A stretch of DNA of 64,000 bases from GWC2-45-44 sp041661665 (GTDB taxonomy: Bacteria; Planctomycetota; Phycisphaerae; Sedimentisphaerales; UBA12454). Location of the stretch: NCBI GenBank assembly GCA_041661665.1, contig JBAZTW010000005.1:1-64000 (forward strand). The letters are read 5' to 3'. The notes beneath the pieces are model-generated. The model did no database searches and was not told the origin of the DNA. It saw only the letters and a list, made by a program, of their open reading frames with translations. This document shows, piece after piece, positions 33,094 to 42,083 of this stretch. A program made the position numbers and the translations under genes. The stretch's first letter is position 1, and the number at the start of each line of letters is the position of its first letter.

Positions 33094-34325
33094 GCAGCGA
33101 TACTATCCAAAAACCGATTTGTGTTTGTTTTATAATGCCCAAGGCATATCCTTTGTTCAATCCTCAAGTCAAGACCGTTTTCGGGGGGGCGGAGGTTGAC
33201 CTATACCTGCTCGCGACCGAGTTGGCCAAAGACTCAGGTTTTGCGGTGAGTTTCATAACTGCCGACTACGGCCAGCCGGAAATAGAACTTTTTGCCACAG
33301 AGGACATAGAGAACACAGAGAAAAACCAATTAATTAACCATGGATTAACACGGATTAACACGGATTTTAAAACCGGCAATCAGCAATCAGCAGCCAGCAA
33401 CAAAATTTCGATTATACGAAGTCTTAATTTAAAAGAAAATGCGTTGAGGGGCGCATACAAACTCGTAAAGGCGATGAAGAAAGCCGATGCGGATATCTAT
33501 CTTCAAAAATCGGCATCGTGGGGGACTTTTTTAGCGGCGATGTTCTGCAAACTGCATAAAAGGGCGTTCCTGTATCGCACGGCAACTGCCGGGGAATGCG
33601 ATGGCAATTGGCCAAAGGGCGGTCTCGAACGCAGGGCTTTTCACTGGTCGCTGCGGCAGGCCGGCGAGGTTCTTGTGCAAAATGAAACAGACCAGCGAAA
33701 TATACACGATTTGCTGGATGTTCACGCCCTGTTGATGCGCAACGGCCATCGAATAATGCCGCTTACGCACGATGAGCGAAACGGCATCTTGTGGGTCGGG
33801 CGCAGCGATAAAATTAAGAGGCCGGAACTTTTCATCGACCTTGCGGAGAAAATGCCCGGCGAGAAATTCACAATGATTTGCCAGCGTGCCACCGGCGACA
33901 ATGAGTATGATACGCTGACCGCACGCGCCCGGCAGGTAAAAAATCTTGAGTTTATCGAGCGGGTGCCGTTTGCCGAAATTGACGGCTTCTTCCAGCGTGC
34001 CAAAGTCTTCGTCAATACCTCAGATACCGAAGGTTTTCCCAATACTTTCATACAGGCCTGCAAATACGCCGTGCCGATTGTATCGCTCAATGTAAATCCC
34101 GACGATTTTCTGGAACGGTACAATTGCGGAATAGCCTGCGGCGGAGACCTGGTAAAATGCGCCGATGCGTTAAAATATATGCTTGCGGAAAATCGGTATG
34201 TCGAACTCGGCAAAAACGCCAGAAAATATGTCGAGCAAAAACACGACCTGAAAATAATTATCGAAGAATATAAACGGCTTTTCAATGCTCTGCAGCAGCG
34301 CAGGAGGCAAAAATGTGCGGAATAG
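33090..34325 (+). CDS. GT4-family glycosyltransferase with repeat-derived insertion
   Basis: The 411-residue GT-B protein has FGGAEVDLYLLATELA near the N-terminus and TSDTEGFPNTFIQACKYAVPIV as donor-site helix (given as motif of about residues 310-331). It starts at GTG overlapping the previous gene. Residues about 68-104 are encoded by a 110-bp stack of three repeat types that are otherwise found in spacers. They remain in frame and interrupt the N-terminal Rossmann domain. Whether the enzyme tolerates this as a surface loop is unknown. It overlaps asnB by 13 bases. Confidence 0.8.
   Translation: MSSDTIQKPICVCFIMPKAYPLFNPQVKTVFGGAEVDLYLLATELAKDSGFAVSFITADYGQPEIELFATEDIENTEKNQLINHGLTRINTDFKTGNQQSAASNKISIIRSLNLKENALRGAYKLVKAMKKADADIYLQKSASWGTFLAAMFCKLHKRAFLYRTATAGECDGNWPKGGLERRAFHWSLRQAGEVLVQNETDQRNIHDLLDVHALLMRNGHRIMPLTHDERNGILWVGRSDKIKRPELFIDLAEKMPGEKFTMICQRATGDNEYDTLTARARQVKNLEFIERVPFAEIDGFFQRAKVFVNTSDTEGFPNTFIQACKYAVPIVSLNVNPDDFLERYNCGIACGGDLVKCADALKYMLAENRYVELGKNARKYVEQKHDLKIIIEEYKRLFNALQQRRRQKCAE
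33293..33402. repeat. stacked intergenic-type repeats inside a coding region
   Basis: Three units follow each other: a CCACAGAGGACA...CACAGAGAAAAA block, a triplicated GGATTAACAC block and a CAATCAGCAATCAGCAGCC block. Relatives of the first occur in the spacer at 58150-58185 and of the third in spacers at 7192, 14025, 46150 and 53270. Confidence 0.8.
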
Positions 34326-36133
34326 TCGGTTTTAACTGGGAAGACCAGCGGCAGATACGGCTTCTTGCCTCGCTGCTCAACCATCGCGGGCCGGAGCAGG
34401 AGGGCTTCCACGTTGCCGACGGCGTTTCCATCGGTCACAAGCGGCTGCGCATCATCGACCTTTCCGAAAAAGGCCGTCAGCCAATCTACAACGAAGACAA
34501 AACAGTCTGCGTTTCTTTCAACGGCGAGATATTCAACTTCGAGCAAATCAAAAGCGACCTCGAAAAGGCCGGCCATCGCTTTGAATCCCACACCGATACC
34601 GAAGTGCTTGTACACGGCTGGGAAGAGTGGGGCACAGAGATACTTGGGCGGCTCAACGGCCAATTTGCGTTCTGCATCTTTGACAGGAAAAAAAATCTTC
34701 TCTTTCTCGCTCGCGACCGCTTCGGCATAAAGCCGTTGTACTATTACAGCCAGAATGGCCGCTTCATATTCGGCTCGGAATTGAAAGTCTTCCTCAAAAG
34801 CGACATCAAAAAGGAAATCAGCCGCCACGCTCTCGACTATTATCTGCTTTTCGGCAACACGCCCTCCGAGCAATCCATCCTTGAGGGCGTCCAAAAGCTG
34901 CCCGCAGCTCATTATCTTGTTTATGACCTGACTGCCCGCAAAATCCAAAATCGCCAGCGGTATTGGGATGTCTCTTTTGACCAGCAGATAGATTGCGGAG
35001 AAGATGAACTGAAAAAACAGATTGTCGGGCGATTGGAACGTTCGGTCAAAATGCAGCTTATTTCCGATGTTCCGCTGGGCGCGTTCCTTTCCGGCGGGGT
35101 GGACAGCTCAATCATCGTTTCGATTATGCGGAAATATGTTAAGGAACTTAACACGTTCTCAATTAAATTTGACAGGCCGGAGTTCAACGAATCGCACTAT
35201 GCCAAAATCGTCTCCGATAAATTTCAGACCATTCATCACGAAATAGAGTTTAACGCTGCCAACGTCAGGGAATTGATTGATGAGTTTCCGTACTATTACG
35301 ATGAACCGTTCGGCGACCCCTCGATGATACCGACCAGCCTCGTATGCCGTGTAGCGCGTCAGCACGTTACCGTCTCGCTGTCAGGCACAGGAGGCGACGA
35401 AATCTTCGGCGGCTACCCGCGATATAACAGATTCCATATGGTAAAGCATCTCAATCACCTGCCGACTGCGGCCAAATTTCTGCTAAAACAGGGCGTTGTG
35501 ATGGCTCATTTATTTTTTAAAATTGAAGGATACCACAGGTGGCTGGAATTTTTCGGCCGCCGGCAGCCAGACCATATTCTTTATCTTCAGTTGTTCAATT
35601 CTATGTTCCCGTCAAAGGAGCAGGGCATAGAAATGCTTTCACGGTATGATTACTACAAAAAACATTTCAGGTACGATGATATCACCAACGCGATGAATTG
35701 CGATATTCATGAGTATCTGCCGGACGATTTGCTCGTCAAGGAAGACCGGGCATCGATGGCCGTAGCCCTTGAGGCGCGAGTGCCGTTTCTGGATCACGAA
35801 TTTGTAGAGTTCACCGCCAAAATCCCGCCGTATTTCAAAACACGTCGCGGCCAAAAGAAATACATCTTAAAGAAGGCTTACGAGGAAATCCTGCCGCACG
35901 AAATTTTGTACAGGCCGAAGCAGGGCTTTGGCGTCCCGCTTGCTCATTATTTCAGAAACGAACTTAAGGACTATACCGCAGGGCAGATTTTTGATTTCGA
36001 CGCTGTTGATTACTATGATAAGAACCGTGTTATAGAACTGTGGCGGCTGCACCAGACCGGGCGATGGGATTATTCCAGGCTGTTCTGGAATATTATGATG
36101 TTCAACCTGTGGTACAAGAAATGGATGATGTAA
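34313..36133 (+). CDS. asparagine synthase (glutamine-hydrolysing) family protein
   Basis: The 606-residue protein has an N-terminal glutaminase domain with Cys2 (MCGIVGFNW), NHRGPEQEG and SFNGEIFN. An ATP-pyrophosphatase domain follows with LSGGVDSS, and SGTGGDEIFGGY has threonine where AsnB usually has aspartate. In glycan clusters such AsnB paralogs often amidate sugars or lipid-linked intermediates rather than making asparagine. It overlaps the preceding glycosyltransferase, and a methyltransferase follows after 17 bases. The role in glycan modification is inferred from context. Confidence 0.88.
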   Translation: MCGIVGFNWEDQRQIRLLASLLNHRGPEQEGFHVADGVSIGHKRLRIIDLSEKGRQPIYNEDKTVCVSFNGEIFNFEQIKSDLEKAGHRFESHTDTEVLVHGWEEWGTEILGRLNGQFAFCIFDRKKNLLFLARDRFGIKPLYYYSQNGRFIFGSELKVFLKSDIKKEISRHALDYYLLFGNTPSEQSILEGVQKLPAAHYLVYDLTARKIQNRQRYWDVSFDQQIDCGEDELKKQIVGRLERSVKMQLISDVPLGAFLSGGVDSSIIVSIMRKYVKELNTFSIKFDRPEFNESHYAKIVSDKFQTIHHEIEFNAANVRELIDEFPYYYDEPFGDPSMIPTSLVCRVARQHVTVSLSGTGGDEIFGGYPRYNRFHMVKHLNHLPTAAKFLLKQGVVMAHLFFKIEGYHRWLEFFGRRQPDHILYLQLFNSMFPSKEQGIEMLSRYDYYKKHFRYDDITNAMNCDIHEYLPDDLLVKEDRASMAVALEARVPFLDHEFVEFTAKIPPYFKTRRGQKKYILKKAYEEILPHEILYRPKQGFGVPLAHYFRNELKDYTAGQIFDFDAVDYYDKNRVIELWRLHQTGRWDYSRLFWNIMMFNLWYKKWMM

Positions 36134-36150
36134 TATAATATAGGAGTTAT

Positions 36151-36918
36151 ATGGATAAATTTGCTTTTGGTGAAAATTGGGCTTCATATTCCGAGCGGCT
36201 TGAATTTCAGGATTTTTTTTCAGCAAAAAAAGATTTGGCAAACCTGATTCCAGACATAAAAAACAAAACCTTTCTTGATATAGGTTGTGGAAGCGGATTG
36301 CACTCTATCGCAGCCGGTGCTTTAGGCGCCGGCAAAGTCGTGGGTCTTGATGCGGACAGCCAATGCGTCGAAACATCAAAAAAACTACTCGAAAAAATTT
36401 CACAACAGGATATGGATATTAAAAAAGATACGATTAAATTTGATGTCCAATCCATTTTAGACCAGAATTTGAACATTGAGCGATTTGATATCGTTTATAG
36501 CTGGGGAGTGCTGCACCATACCGGAAATATGTATAAGGCGTTTGAGAATGTCGCAACTCTGGTGAAAGAAGAAGGAACTCTGGTTATAGCAATTTACAAC
36601 AAACATTTCACTTCGCCGATATGGAAAGCCATCAAATATGTTTATGTGAAAAGTCCGGCCGTAATCCGGAAATTTCTCGTACTCAGTGTTGCAGCCGTTA
36701 AATTGGTCAGCACATTTTTGACAGGGCAAAACCCTTTTAAAAGAGCGCGCGGAATGCGATTTTATTCGGATATTGTTGACTGGGTCGGCGGCTATCCCTA
36801 CCAATACGCTTCAATTCAGGAAGTATGTTCGTATTTCGAGGCAAAAGGTTTTAAAACTCGAAATGTAATTAAGACCGCCGGTTTTACAGGCTGTAATGAA
36901 TTCGTATTTGAGAGATAA
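36151..36918 (+). CDS. class I SAM-dependent methyltransferase
   Basis: The 255-residue protein has motif I FLDIGCGSGLHSIAA, an acidic strand end (GLDADSQCV) and motif IV YSWGVLHHTGN. It resembles small-molecule O-methyltransferases (UbiG/Methyltransf_11-like). An AGGAG sequence precedes the ATG by six bases. It stands in the glycan cluster and probably caps or decorates a sugar. From here to 40.9 kb base composition is more AT-rich than before. Confidence 0.85.
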   Translation: MDKFAFGENWASYSERLEFQDFFSAKKDLANLIPDIKNKTFLDIGCGSGLHSIAAGALGAGKVVGLDADSQCVETSKKLLEKISQQDMDIKKDTIKFDVQSILDQNLNIERFDIVYSWGVLHHTGNMYKAFENVATLVKEEGTLVIAIYNKHFTSPIWKAIKYVYVKSPAVIRKFLVLSVAAVKLVSTFLTGQNPFKRARGMRFYSDIVDWVGGYPYQYASIQEVCSYFEAKGFKTRNVIKTAGFTGCNEFVFER

Positions 36919-36924
36919 TAAATA

Positions 36925-38034
36925 ATGCCTATAAAGGTTTTACATATAATCGGCAGTTTGGGATTAGGTGGGGCGCAAGTTTGTCTGAAATATCTTGCTG
37001 AGCATAGCTCTGATAACGTTGAGCACTTCATCTATCCCCTCAGAAACGACACTGATATTGAAATAAAAGGTAACATTATTCGTTTCCAGTATCCGAATTA
37101 TGACCCTCGCAAGTTTTTTGCAATTTTAAAACTGATTCGTAAGTATGACATCGATATAGTGCATGCACATCTGCATAAACCGATAATCGCGTCTCTTTTA
37201 TTGTCCTATTTCCGGCGGGTCAGAGTAGTTGCCCATGAACATGGTTCGGTTGCTTATCCAGGTATTCAATACTCGCTGTATCGTATTTTATTGCGTCTTT
37301 TGCATCGTAATGCGGATGTTTTTATTGCAGTCTCAAAGACTACTGCTAAATGGCTTGGGGAGTTGAATATACCCGATGAAAAAATAAAAATAGTGTATAA
37401 CGCCGTTAATTCTTCTGAATTCAATCCTGAAAAACAATCGCAAAAGGAAGCCCGAAAAATACTGGGAGTGAAATCGGATGCAATAGTGATAGGATTTGTC
37501 GGACGCCTTGTATTTGACAAAGGGGCTGACCTCCTTATAGAGGCAATGAGTATTCTAAAAAAACGAAATATCCCTTGTATGCTTGTCCTTGCGGGTGAGG
37601 GCAGCCAAAAGCAACACCTTCAGAGGCTTACCGCTGACATGGGGCTGGATGAATGTGTTACATTTCTGGGCTTTCGTAAGGATGTCGCTACTTTTATTGC
37701 GGCGTGCGATATTGGCGTAGTTCCATCGCGTTTTGAGCCATTTGGTATTGTTGCGCTTGAATTTATGCAGATGAAAGCACCAATGGTCTGTTCAGGAGTG
37801 GATGGATTGGCAGAATTTATTGAAGATGGAAACACGGCACTGGTGTCATCGCCCAATATGCCTGCAAATATTGCTGAATCTATCGAGAAATTGATAAGAG
37901 AACCTGCTTTGCGGCGAGTTATCGCTGAAAATGCTTATAAACATGTGCAACAGTTCAGCGTGGCGAAGCAAGTGGAAGCAATCAATCGGCTGTACATGGA
38001 GGTCTTGAATGTTAAATCAGAAAAAGCAAAATGA
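36925..38034 (+). CDS. GT4-family glycosyltransferase
   Basis: The 369-residue GT-B enzyme begins with IIGSLGLGGAQVCLKYLAEH, and its donor site is PSRFEPFGIVALEFMQMKAP, both typical of family GT4. HEHGSVAYPG lies in the acceptor half. It is 6 bases downstream of the methyltransferase and overlaps the next one by 26 bases. The substrate is unknown. Confidence 0.9.
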   Translation: MPIKVLHIIGSLGLGGAQVCLKYLAEHSSDNVEHFIYPLRNDTDIEIKGNIIRFQYPNYDPRKFFAILKLIRKYDIDIVHAHLHKPIIASLLLSYFRRVRVVAHEHGSVAYPGIQYSLYRILLRLLHRNADVFIAVSKTTAKWLGELNIPDEKIKIVYNAVNSSEFNPEKQSQKEARKILGVKSDAIVIGFVGRLVFDKGADLLIEAMSILKKRNIPCMLVLAGEGSQKQHLQRLTADMGLDECVTFLGFRKDVATFIAACDIGVVPSRFEPFGIVALEFMQMKAPMVCSGVDGLAEFIEDGNTALVSSPNMPANIAESIEKLIREPALRRVIAENAYKHVQQFSVAKQVEAINRLYMEVLNVKSEKAK

Positions 38035-38869
38035 GCAGTTTGAGAAAATAGACTTTAATCGAAAAATTCATGACAGAATCTTTGATGAATACGAAAGCCG
38101 CCATAATGAAATATTTAATCTCATTGAGCAGGAAAGATTGCACCGGATGCTTCAGCAGGCTATAAGTACCATTGGAAATCCACTGTTTTCTTGCAAAGCC
38201 CTTGATTATGGATGCGGTTCTGGAAATCTTACTCACCATCTTATTGAATTAGGCACGCATGTGGTTGCTGCGGATGTTTCGCCGAAATTTCTGCAACACA
38301 TCCAGCGGAAATATGGCACTTCAGGCAAGCTCGACACACTGTTAATTAATGGTTATAATTTGGAGGGCATTCCGGATAATTCTTTCGATATTGTTGCTAC
38401 ATATTCTGTCTTGCATCATGTTCCTGACTACCTTAGTATTGTTAAAGAGATGTGCAGGGTTTGCAAAGTGGGGGGTGTAGTCTATATTGATCATGAGCAT
38501 AATAATACATACTTTGAACGTTCTCCTGTGTATATGGAATTTTGTAATGCAGTCGCTCCCGGCGTAACAGCAAGAATAAAAGAATACATCAGATTATTCC
38601 TAAGCCCCGCATTTTATGTCAGATTTGTGAAAAAACGAATCAATCCACGATACTCCGCTGAGGGCGATATCCATGTTTGGCCAGATGACCATATTCAGTG
38701 GGATAGCATTGTGGATGTTGTCTGCTCACAGGGATTTGAAATTATTACTCGGCAGGAATACCTGCTATTCAAAGGGTCGTATCCTAAATCGATATATTAC
38801 CGTTATGCTGATAAATGCGCCGATATGGCGGTGCTAATTGCAAGAAAATGCTGCAAAGGTGAAGTGTGA
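38009..38869 (+). CDS. class I SAM-dependent methyltransferase
   Basis: The 286-residue protein has motif I ALDYGCGSGNLTHHL and motif IV VATYSVLHHVPD. The start lies within the end of the preceding glycosyltransferase gene (GGAGG about 5 bases upstream). A C-terminal helical extension (about 170-260) may bind the acceptor. It is part of the glycan modification set. Confidence 0.85.
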   Translation: MLNQKKQNEQFEKIDFNRKIHDRIFDEYESRHNEIFNLIEQERLHRMLQQAISTIGNPLFSCKALDYGCGSGNLTHHLIELGTHVVAADVSPKFLQHIQRKYGTSGKLDTLLINGYNLEGIPDNSFDIVATYSVLHHVPDYLSIVKEMCRVCKVGGVVYIDHEHNNTYFERSPVYMEFCNAVAPGVTARIKEYIRLFLSPAFYVRFVKKRINPRYSAEGDIHVWPDDHIQWDSIVDVVCSQGFEIITRQEYLLFKGSYPKSIYYRYADKCADMAVLIARKCCKGEV

Positions 38870-39618
38870 AAAATGAAATAACAGATTTTTTTGATGAAAT
38901 GGCCGGCGACCGAAATTTGGTACTGGCCAGCGACCCAGTCTTGGAATATGAACAGACAGTTCGTTCTCGAATTGTTTTTTCAATGCTTGATCCCAACCCC
39001 GGCGAAGCAATTCTTGACGTGGGTTGTGCAAATGGAAGAGATTTGATTATTTTGTTCAAAAAAGGATGCAAATGCACAGGCATAGACTTTTCGAGCAGCA
39101 TGATAGAAGAAGCAAAAAAAGATTTTTTGAAAAATAATATCGAAGGAATCGAAGTGGAAACGGGCGATGCTACGGTGCTTGGATTTCCTGATAAAACATT
39201 TGATAAAATATATGCCAGTGAAGTGCTTGAACACATACCAAACTATGGTTCTGCCGTTTCTGAATTAGCAAGAGTCTTAAGACCCGGCGGGTGCTTGGTA
39301 ATAAGCACGCCGAATCGACGAAGCTGGTACGGTTTTGATCGGTATGTAATTTGGGAAAAACTCCTCAGGAAAAAGTGGCGACATCCTTACGATGCATGGA
39401 AAACATTTGAAGAACTTTTGCATACTCTTGACAGCAATGGATTTAAAATAGTCAGTGTTGGCGGGATATGCTATTTGCCCGGCTTTTTGATATCATATCA
39501 TCTTCCAAAGATAATGAAAAAGGGACTTGTTTGGCTTGTTAAAAAATTAGAGCCGTGGTTAAGTAAAAAAATGCCTAAAAATGGTTATTCAATCGCTATA
39601 AAGGCCGTAAAAAAATAA
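38866..39618 (+). CDS. class I SAM-dependent methyltransferase
   Basis: The 250-residue Methyltransf_11-like protein has ILDVGCANGRDLIILF as motif I, SEVLEHIPNYGSAVSELARV and RPGGCLVISTPNRRSW. It starts at GTG overlapping the previous stop by 4 bases, with AAAGGTGA upstream. It converges on the flippase gene 9 bases away, with no terminator between. Confidence 0.87.
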   Translation: MKNEITDFFDEMAGDRNLVLASDPVLEYEQTVRSRIVFSMLDPNPGEAILDVGCANGRDLIILFKKGCKCTGIDFSSSMIEEAKKDFLKNNIEGIEVETGDATVLGFPDKTFDKIYASEVLEHIPNYGSAVSELARVLRPGGCLVISTPNRRSWYGFDRYVIWEKLLRKKWRHPYDAWKTFEELLHTLDSNGFKIVSVGGICYLPGFLISYHLPKIMKKGLVWLVKKLEPWLSKKMPKNGYSIAIKAVKK

Positions 39619-39627
39619 AAGGCGTGT

Positions 39628-40899
39628 TTAACCGGCCGCCAGCAGTTTCTTTTGCAGCTTCCATCTGAAGAAAAGCTCTGAAATGATTGCCAGATAAATA
39701 AATGATGCTGATGTTGCGATAGCAGCGCCGTACATCCCTATCGAAGGAATAAGGGCGAAATTAAGAATCATATTAACGACCACCTGGCTAACTCCGGCGG
39801 CCTGAATGAACTTGTACTCTTTTGAAGCAGTAAATAGCGTTGCAAAAAAACTGCTGTAAAGAAATGCCGCTGCGCCAATAAGCAATATCCTTATTGCCGG
39901 TGTACAATCGACGAATTTTTCTTTGTAGAACAGCCGAAGCACAAATGGTGTTGCAAAATAGGCAACCGCAAGACCTGCTGCTCCCAGCAGAAGTATTCTC
40001 GGTCGCTTATGGTAGAGATATGATTTTATGCTCTCAATGTTGCCGATGGTCTCACTGATATGAGGGAGAAAATAGGCGGGGATAATATATGTCAGAGCCA
40101 TGAATCCTTTAAAAAATTTAAATGCCAGATTATAAGTGCCTGTTTCGGCGAATGAAGTGAATTTTCTCATAACCGCAAGTCCGCCCCAGTTTATCAAATA
40201 CGCTGACATAACGCCAAACAGTGTCCACATTGAAAATGTAAAAATTTGCCTGAAATGTTCTCTGTCGATACCAAAAGGGCAAAGAAGCTTTATGTCAATG
40301 AATTTCAGCCCAATGACAACCGCGCCAATTGAAGCAATAAAATAACTGATAAAAACCGATTTTAGACTAATTACATCAAACAGATAAAAAACTGTCAGAG
40401 CAGATAGTGCGATGCACCCAAAGGCAATTTCGGCAAGGGCACTTTGCAGTCTTTTGTTAAGTGCAAAAAAAATAGTAACAATGAAATCCTTGATTGTCCA
40501 CCCCAGAAATGCCAACCCCAAAAGGATGAGTTCTTCAAGTGTAACACCTGCAAACATTCTCAAATATCTCTGAAAGACAATGAATATTATCACGAATGCA
40601 ATTACACCGGCCATGAGGAAAGCGAATTGAACTGAAAAGGTCTTGCCGATCAGACCCGTCTCCGCGCGCTCCTGATTTGCATAAACGATTACGGCTGTTC
40701 TGCTTGAGGTTAAGAATAACGTTACAAAGAAAAATATCAGTGTTTCGCTTATTGAGTAACGGCCGTACAATTCCTTGGAAAAGAGCCCTGCGATTACCAT
40801 TGGCACCGCCATGGTTACCGCCTGACCAACCGTCTGAAGTGTCAGAAAGCTGAGCAGATATTTGGCCTGAGTGAATTCGGATTTAAGTTTTTTCAGCAT
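39628..40899 (-). CDS. oligosaccharide flippase (Wzx/MATE-like)
   Basis: The 423-residue protein has about twelve hydrophobic helices in the polysaccharide biosynthesis/flippase pattern (N-terminal FLTLQTVGQAVTMAVPMVIAGLF, later ETGTYNLAFKFFKGF). It would move lipid-linked oligosaccharide across the inner membrane. It is transcribed against the glycosyltransferases and shares its upstream region with the LamG PEP-CTERM gene. Confidence 0.85.
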   Translation of the reverse strand: MLKKLKSEFTQAKYLLSFLTLQTVGQAVTMAVPMVIAGLFSKELYGRYSISETLIFFFVTLFLTSSRTAVIVYANQERAETGLIGKTFSVQFAFLMAGVIAFVIIFIVFQRYLRMFAGVTLEELILLGLAFLGWTIKDFIVTIFFALNKRLQSALAEIAFGCIALSALTVFYLFDVISLKSVFISYFIASIGAVVIGLKFIDIKLLCPFGIDREHFRQIFTFSMWTLFGVMSAYLINWGGLAVMRKFTSFAETGTYNLAFKFFKGFMALTYIIPAYFLPHISETIGNIESIKSYLYHKRPRILLLGAAGLAVAYFATPFVLRLFYKEKFVDCTPAIRILLIGAAAFLYSSFFATLFTASKEYKFIQAAGVSQVVVNMILNFALIPSIGMYGAAIATSASFIYLAIISELFFRWKLQKKLLAAG

Positions 40900-40954
40900 A
40901 AAAGATGCCGAACCCTACCAGAAAACCATCTGTTTTTCAATTTTTTTCACAAAA

Positions 40955-41119
40955 GTCCGAAAGAAACACATAAAACAAGACTCGCAATGCCGCTTTTTAA
41001 GAAACTTTAATTTTTTTACAAAAGTCCGAAAAAATAGTTGAAATAGGATAGGAAATACTCTATAATTATCACTTGGAGGCGGAGAGAATGCAACCATCCA
41101 TACCATTTGAATTCTCTCC
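40955..41119 (+). promoter_or_regulatory. promoter and leader hairpin of PEP-CTERM unit 2
   Basis: ACAAAAGTCCGAAA occurs twice (cores at 40955 and 41024). The nearer copy lies 14 bases before TTGAAA (41038-41043), which is 17 bases from TATAAT (41061-41066). TGGAGGCGGAGAGAA follows, with GGAGAGAA (41081-41088) pairing with TTCTCTCC (41112-41119). Spacings match the unit at 29840. Confidence 0.78.
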
Positions 41120-41192
41120 CTTATAAATGAATCTGTACTGTTAGTGCGTTTGCGCAAATAATATAACAAAATTTTTTAGAAAGGGAGAAAAC

Positions 41193-42008
41193 ATGAAAGT
41201 CAGCAAATTTGAGTTTATTACGATTGTCTTTGTGTGCATATTTGGAAGTAGTGTTTTTGCAGGTGGCATTAACACGGCCTTACAGTTTGACGGCACCAAT
41301 GATTATGTTGTCATTCCAGACAACGATGCGCTCAGCCCGCAGGCTGCCGGTCAAATGACGGTATCGACGTGGGTGAAAATCGATGCCTGGCCTATCGGGA
41401 ATAATGAAGTCGTTTTAGCAAAATCGACAGACTATCAAAGTGAATACAACGTGGGAATTACGACTACCGGCCAGGTGAATTTTACTCTTTGGCGACCGAC
41501 CGGAAGCCATTATGCTTTCGCTATGGGTGGAACGATCACCCTGGGACAATGGCATAACATCACTGGCACTTACAACCAAAGCGACGCTGTAAAAGTGTAT
41601 CTTGACGGTATATTGGTAAATCAATCAAATTCATGGAATCCACCCATGGGAGGAAACGGTACTGCCTCGCTCGATTTCGGCAAGATCGGTGGTTCGACGA
41701 CTCCATGTTGGTTTAACGGCACGCTTGATGATGTGTCAATCTGGAATTATGCAAAGACCGATGCCGAGGTGCTCAATTCGTTTAACCAGACGCTAATCGG
41801 CACTGAATCAGGGCTTGCAGCCGCTTGGAATTTCAATGAAGGCAGCGGGCAAGTCGTAACGGATATAACAGGCCATGGCAATAATGGAATTCTCGGCTCT
41901 GGTTCTGGCGTTGACAGTGCTGATCCGACATGGGTAGTTGTGCCTGAGCCTGCGACGATGGCATTGCTTGCTCTCGGCGGGCTGATGCTGCGGCGAAGAA
42001 TGAAGTAA
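41193..42008 (+). CDS. secreted LamG-domain PEP-CTERM protein
   Basis: The 271-residue protein has a signal peptide (to about residue 23), then a concanavalin-like LamG fold (LQFDGTNDYVVIPDN, MTVSTWVKID, VKVYLDGILVNQS, GTLDDVSIWNYAKTDAEV). The sorting tail VPEPATMALLALGG ends with RRRMK. LamG domains bind carbohydrate or protein ligands outside the cell. A strong GGGAG site precedes the ATG. It sits beside the flippase, so a role with the surface glycan is possible but not shown. Confidence 0.9.
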   Translation: MKVSKFEFITIVFVCIFGSSVFAGGINTALQFDGTNDYVVIPDNDALSPQAAGQMTVSTWVKIDAWPIGNNEVVLAKSTDYQSEYNVGITTTGQVNFTLWRPTGSHYAFAMGGTITLGQWHNITGTYNQSDAVKVYLDGILVNQSNSWNPPMGGNGTASLDFGKIGGSTTPCWFNGTLDDVSIWNYAKTDAEVLNSFNQTLIGTESGLAAAWNFNEGSGQVVTDITGHGNNGILGSGSGVDSADPTWVVVPEPATMALLALGGLMLRRRMK

Positions 42009-42028
42009 ATTAAATTTAAGCGATGAAC

Positions 42029-42062
42029 AAAAAAGGACAGGCGTCAAACCTGTCCTTTTTTT
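42029..42062. terminator. bidirectional terminator
   Basis: AAAAAGGACAGG and CCTGTCCTTTTT enclose CGTCAAA between two convergent genes, with T tracts on both strands. It serves the LamG gene and the aminotransferase gene. Confidence 0.93.
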
Positions 42063-42083
42063 ATAACAGTGTGGTATCTCGAA

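Noticed and set aside
34313..36133. Housekeeping asparagine synthetase
   Set aside because: Position inside the glycan cluster and the SGTGGDE variant point to a dedicated paralog, though the basic reaction may be alike.
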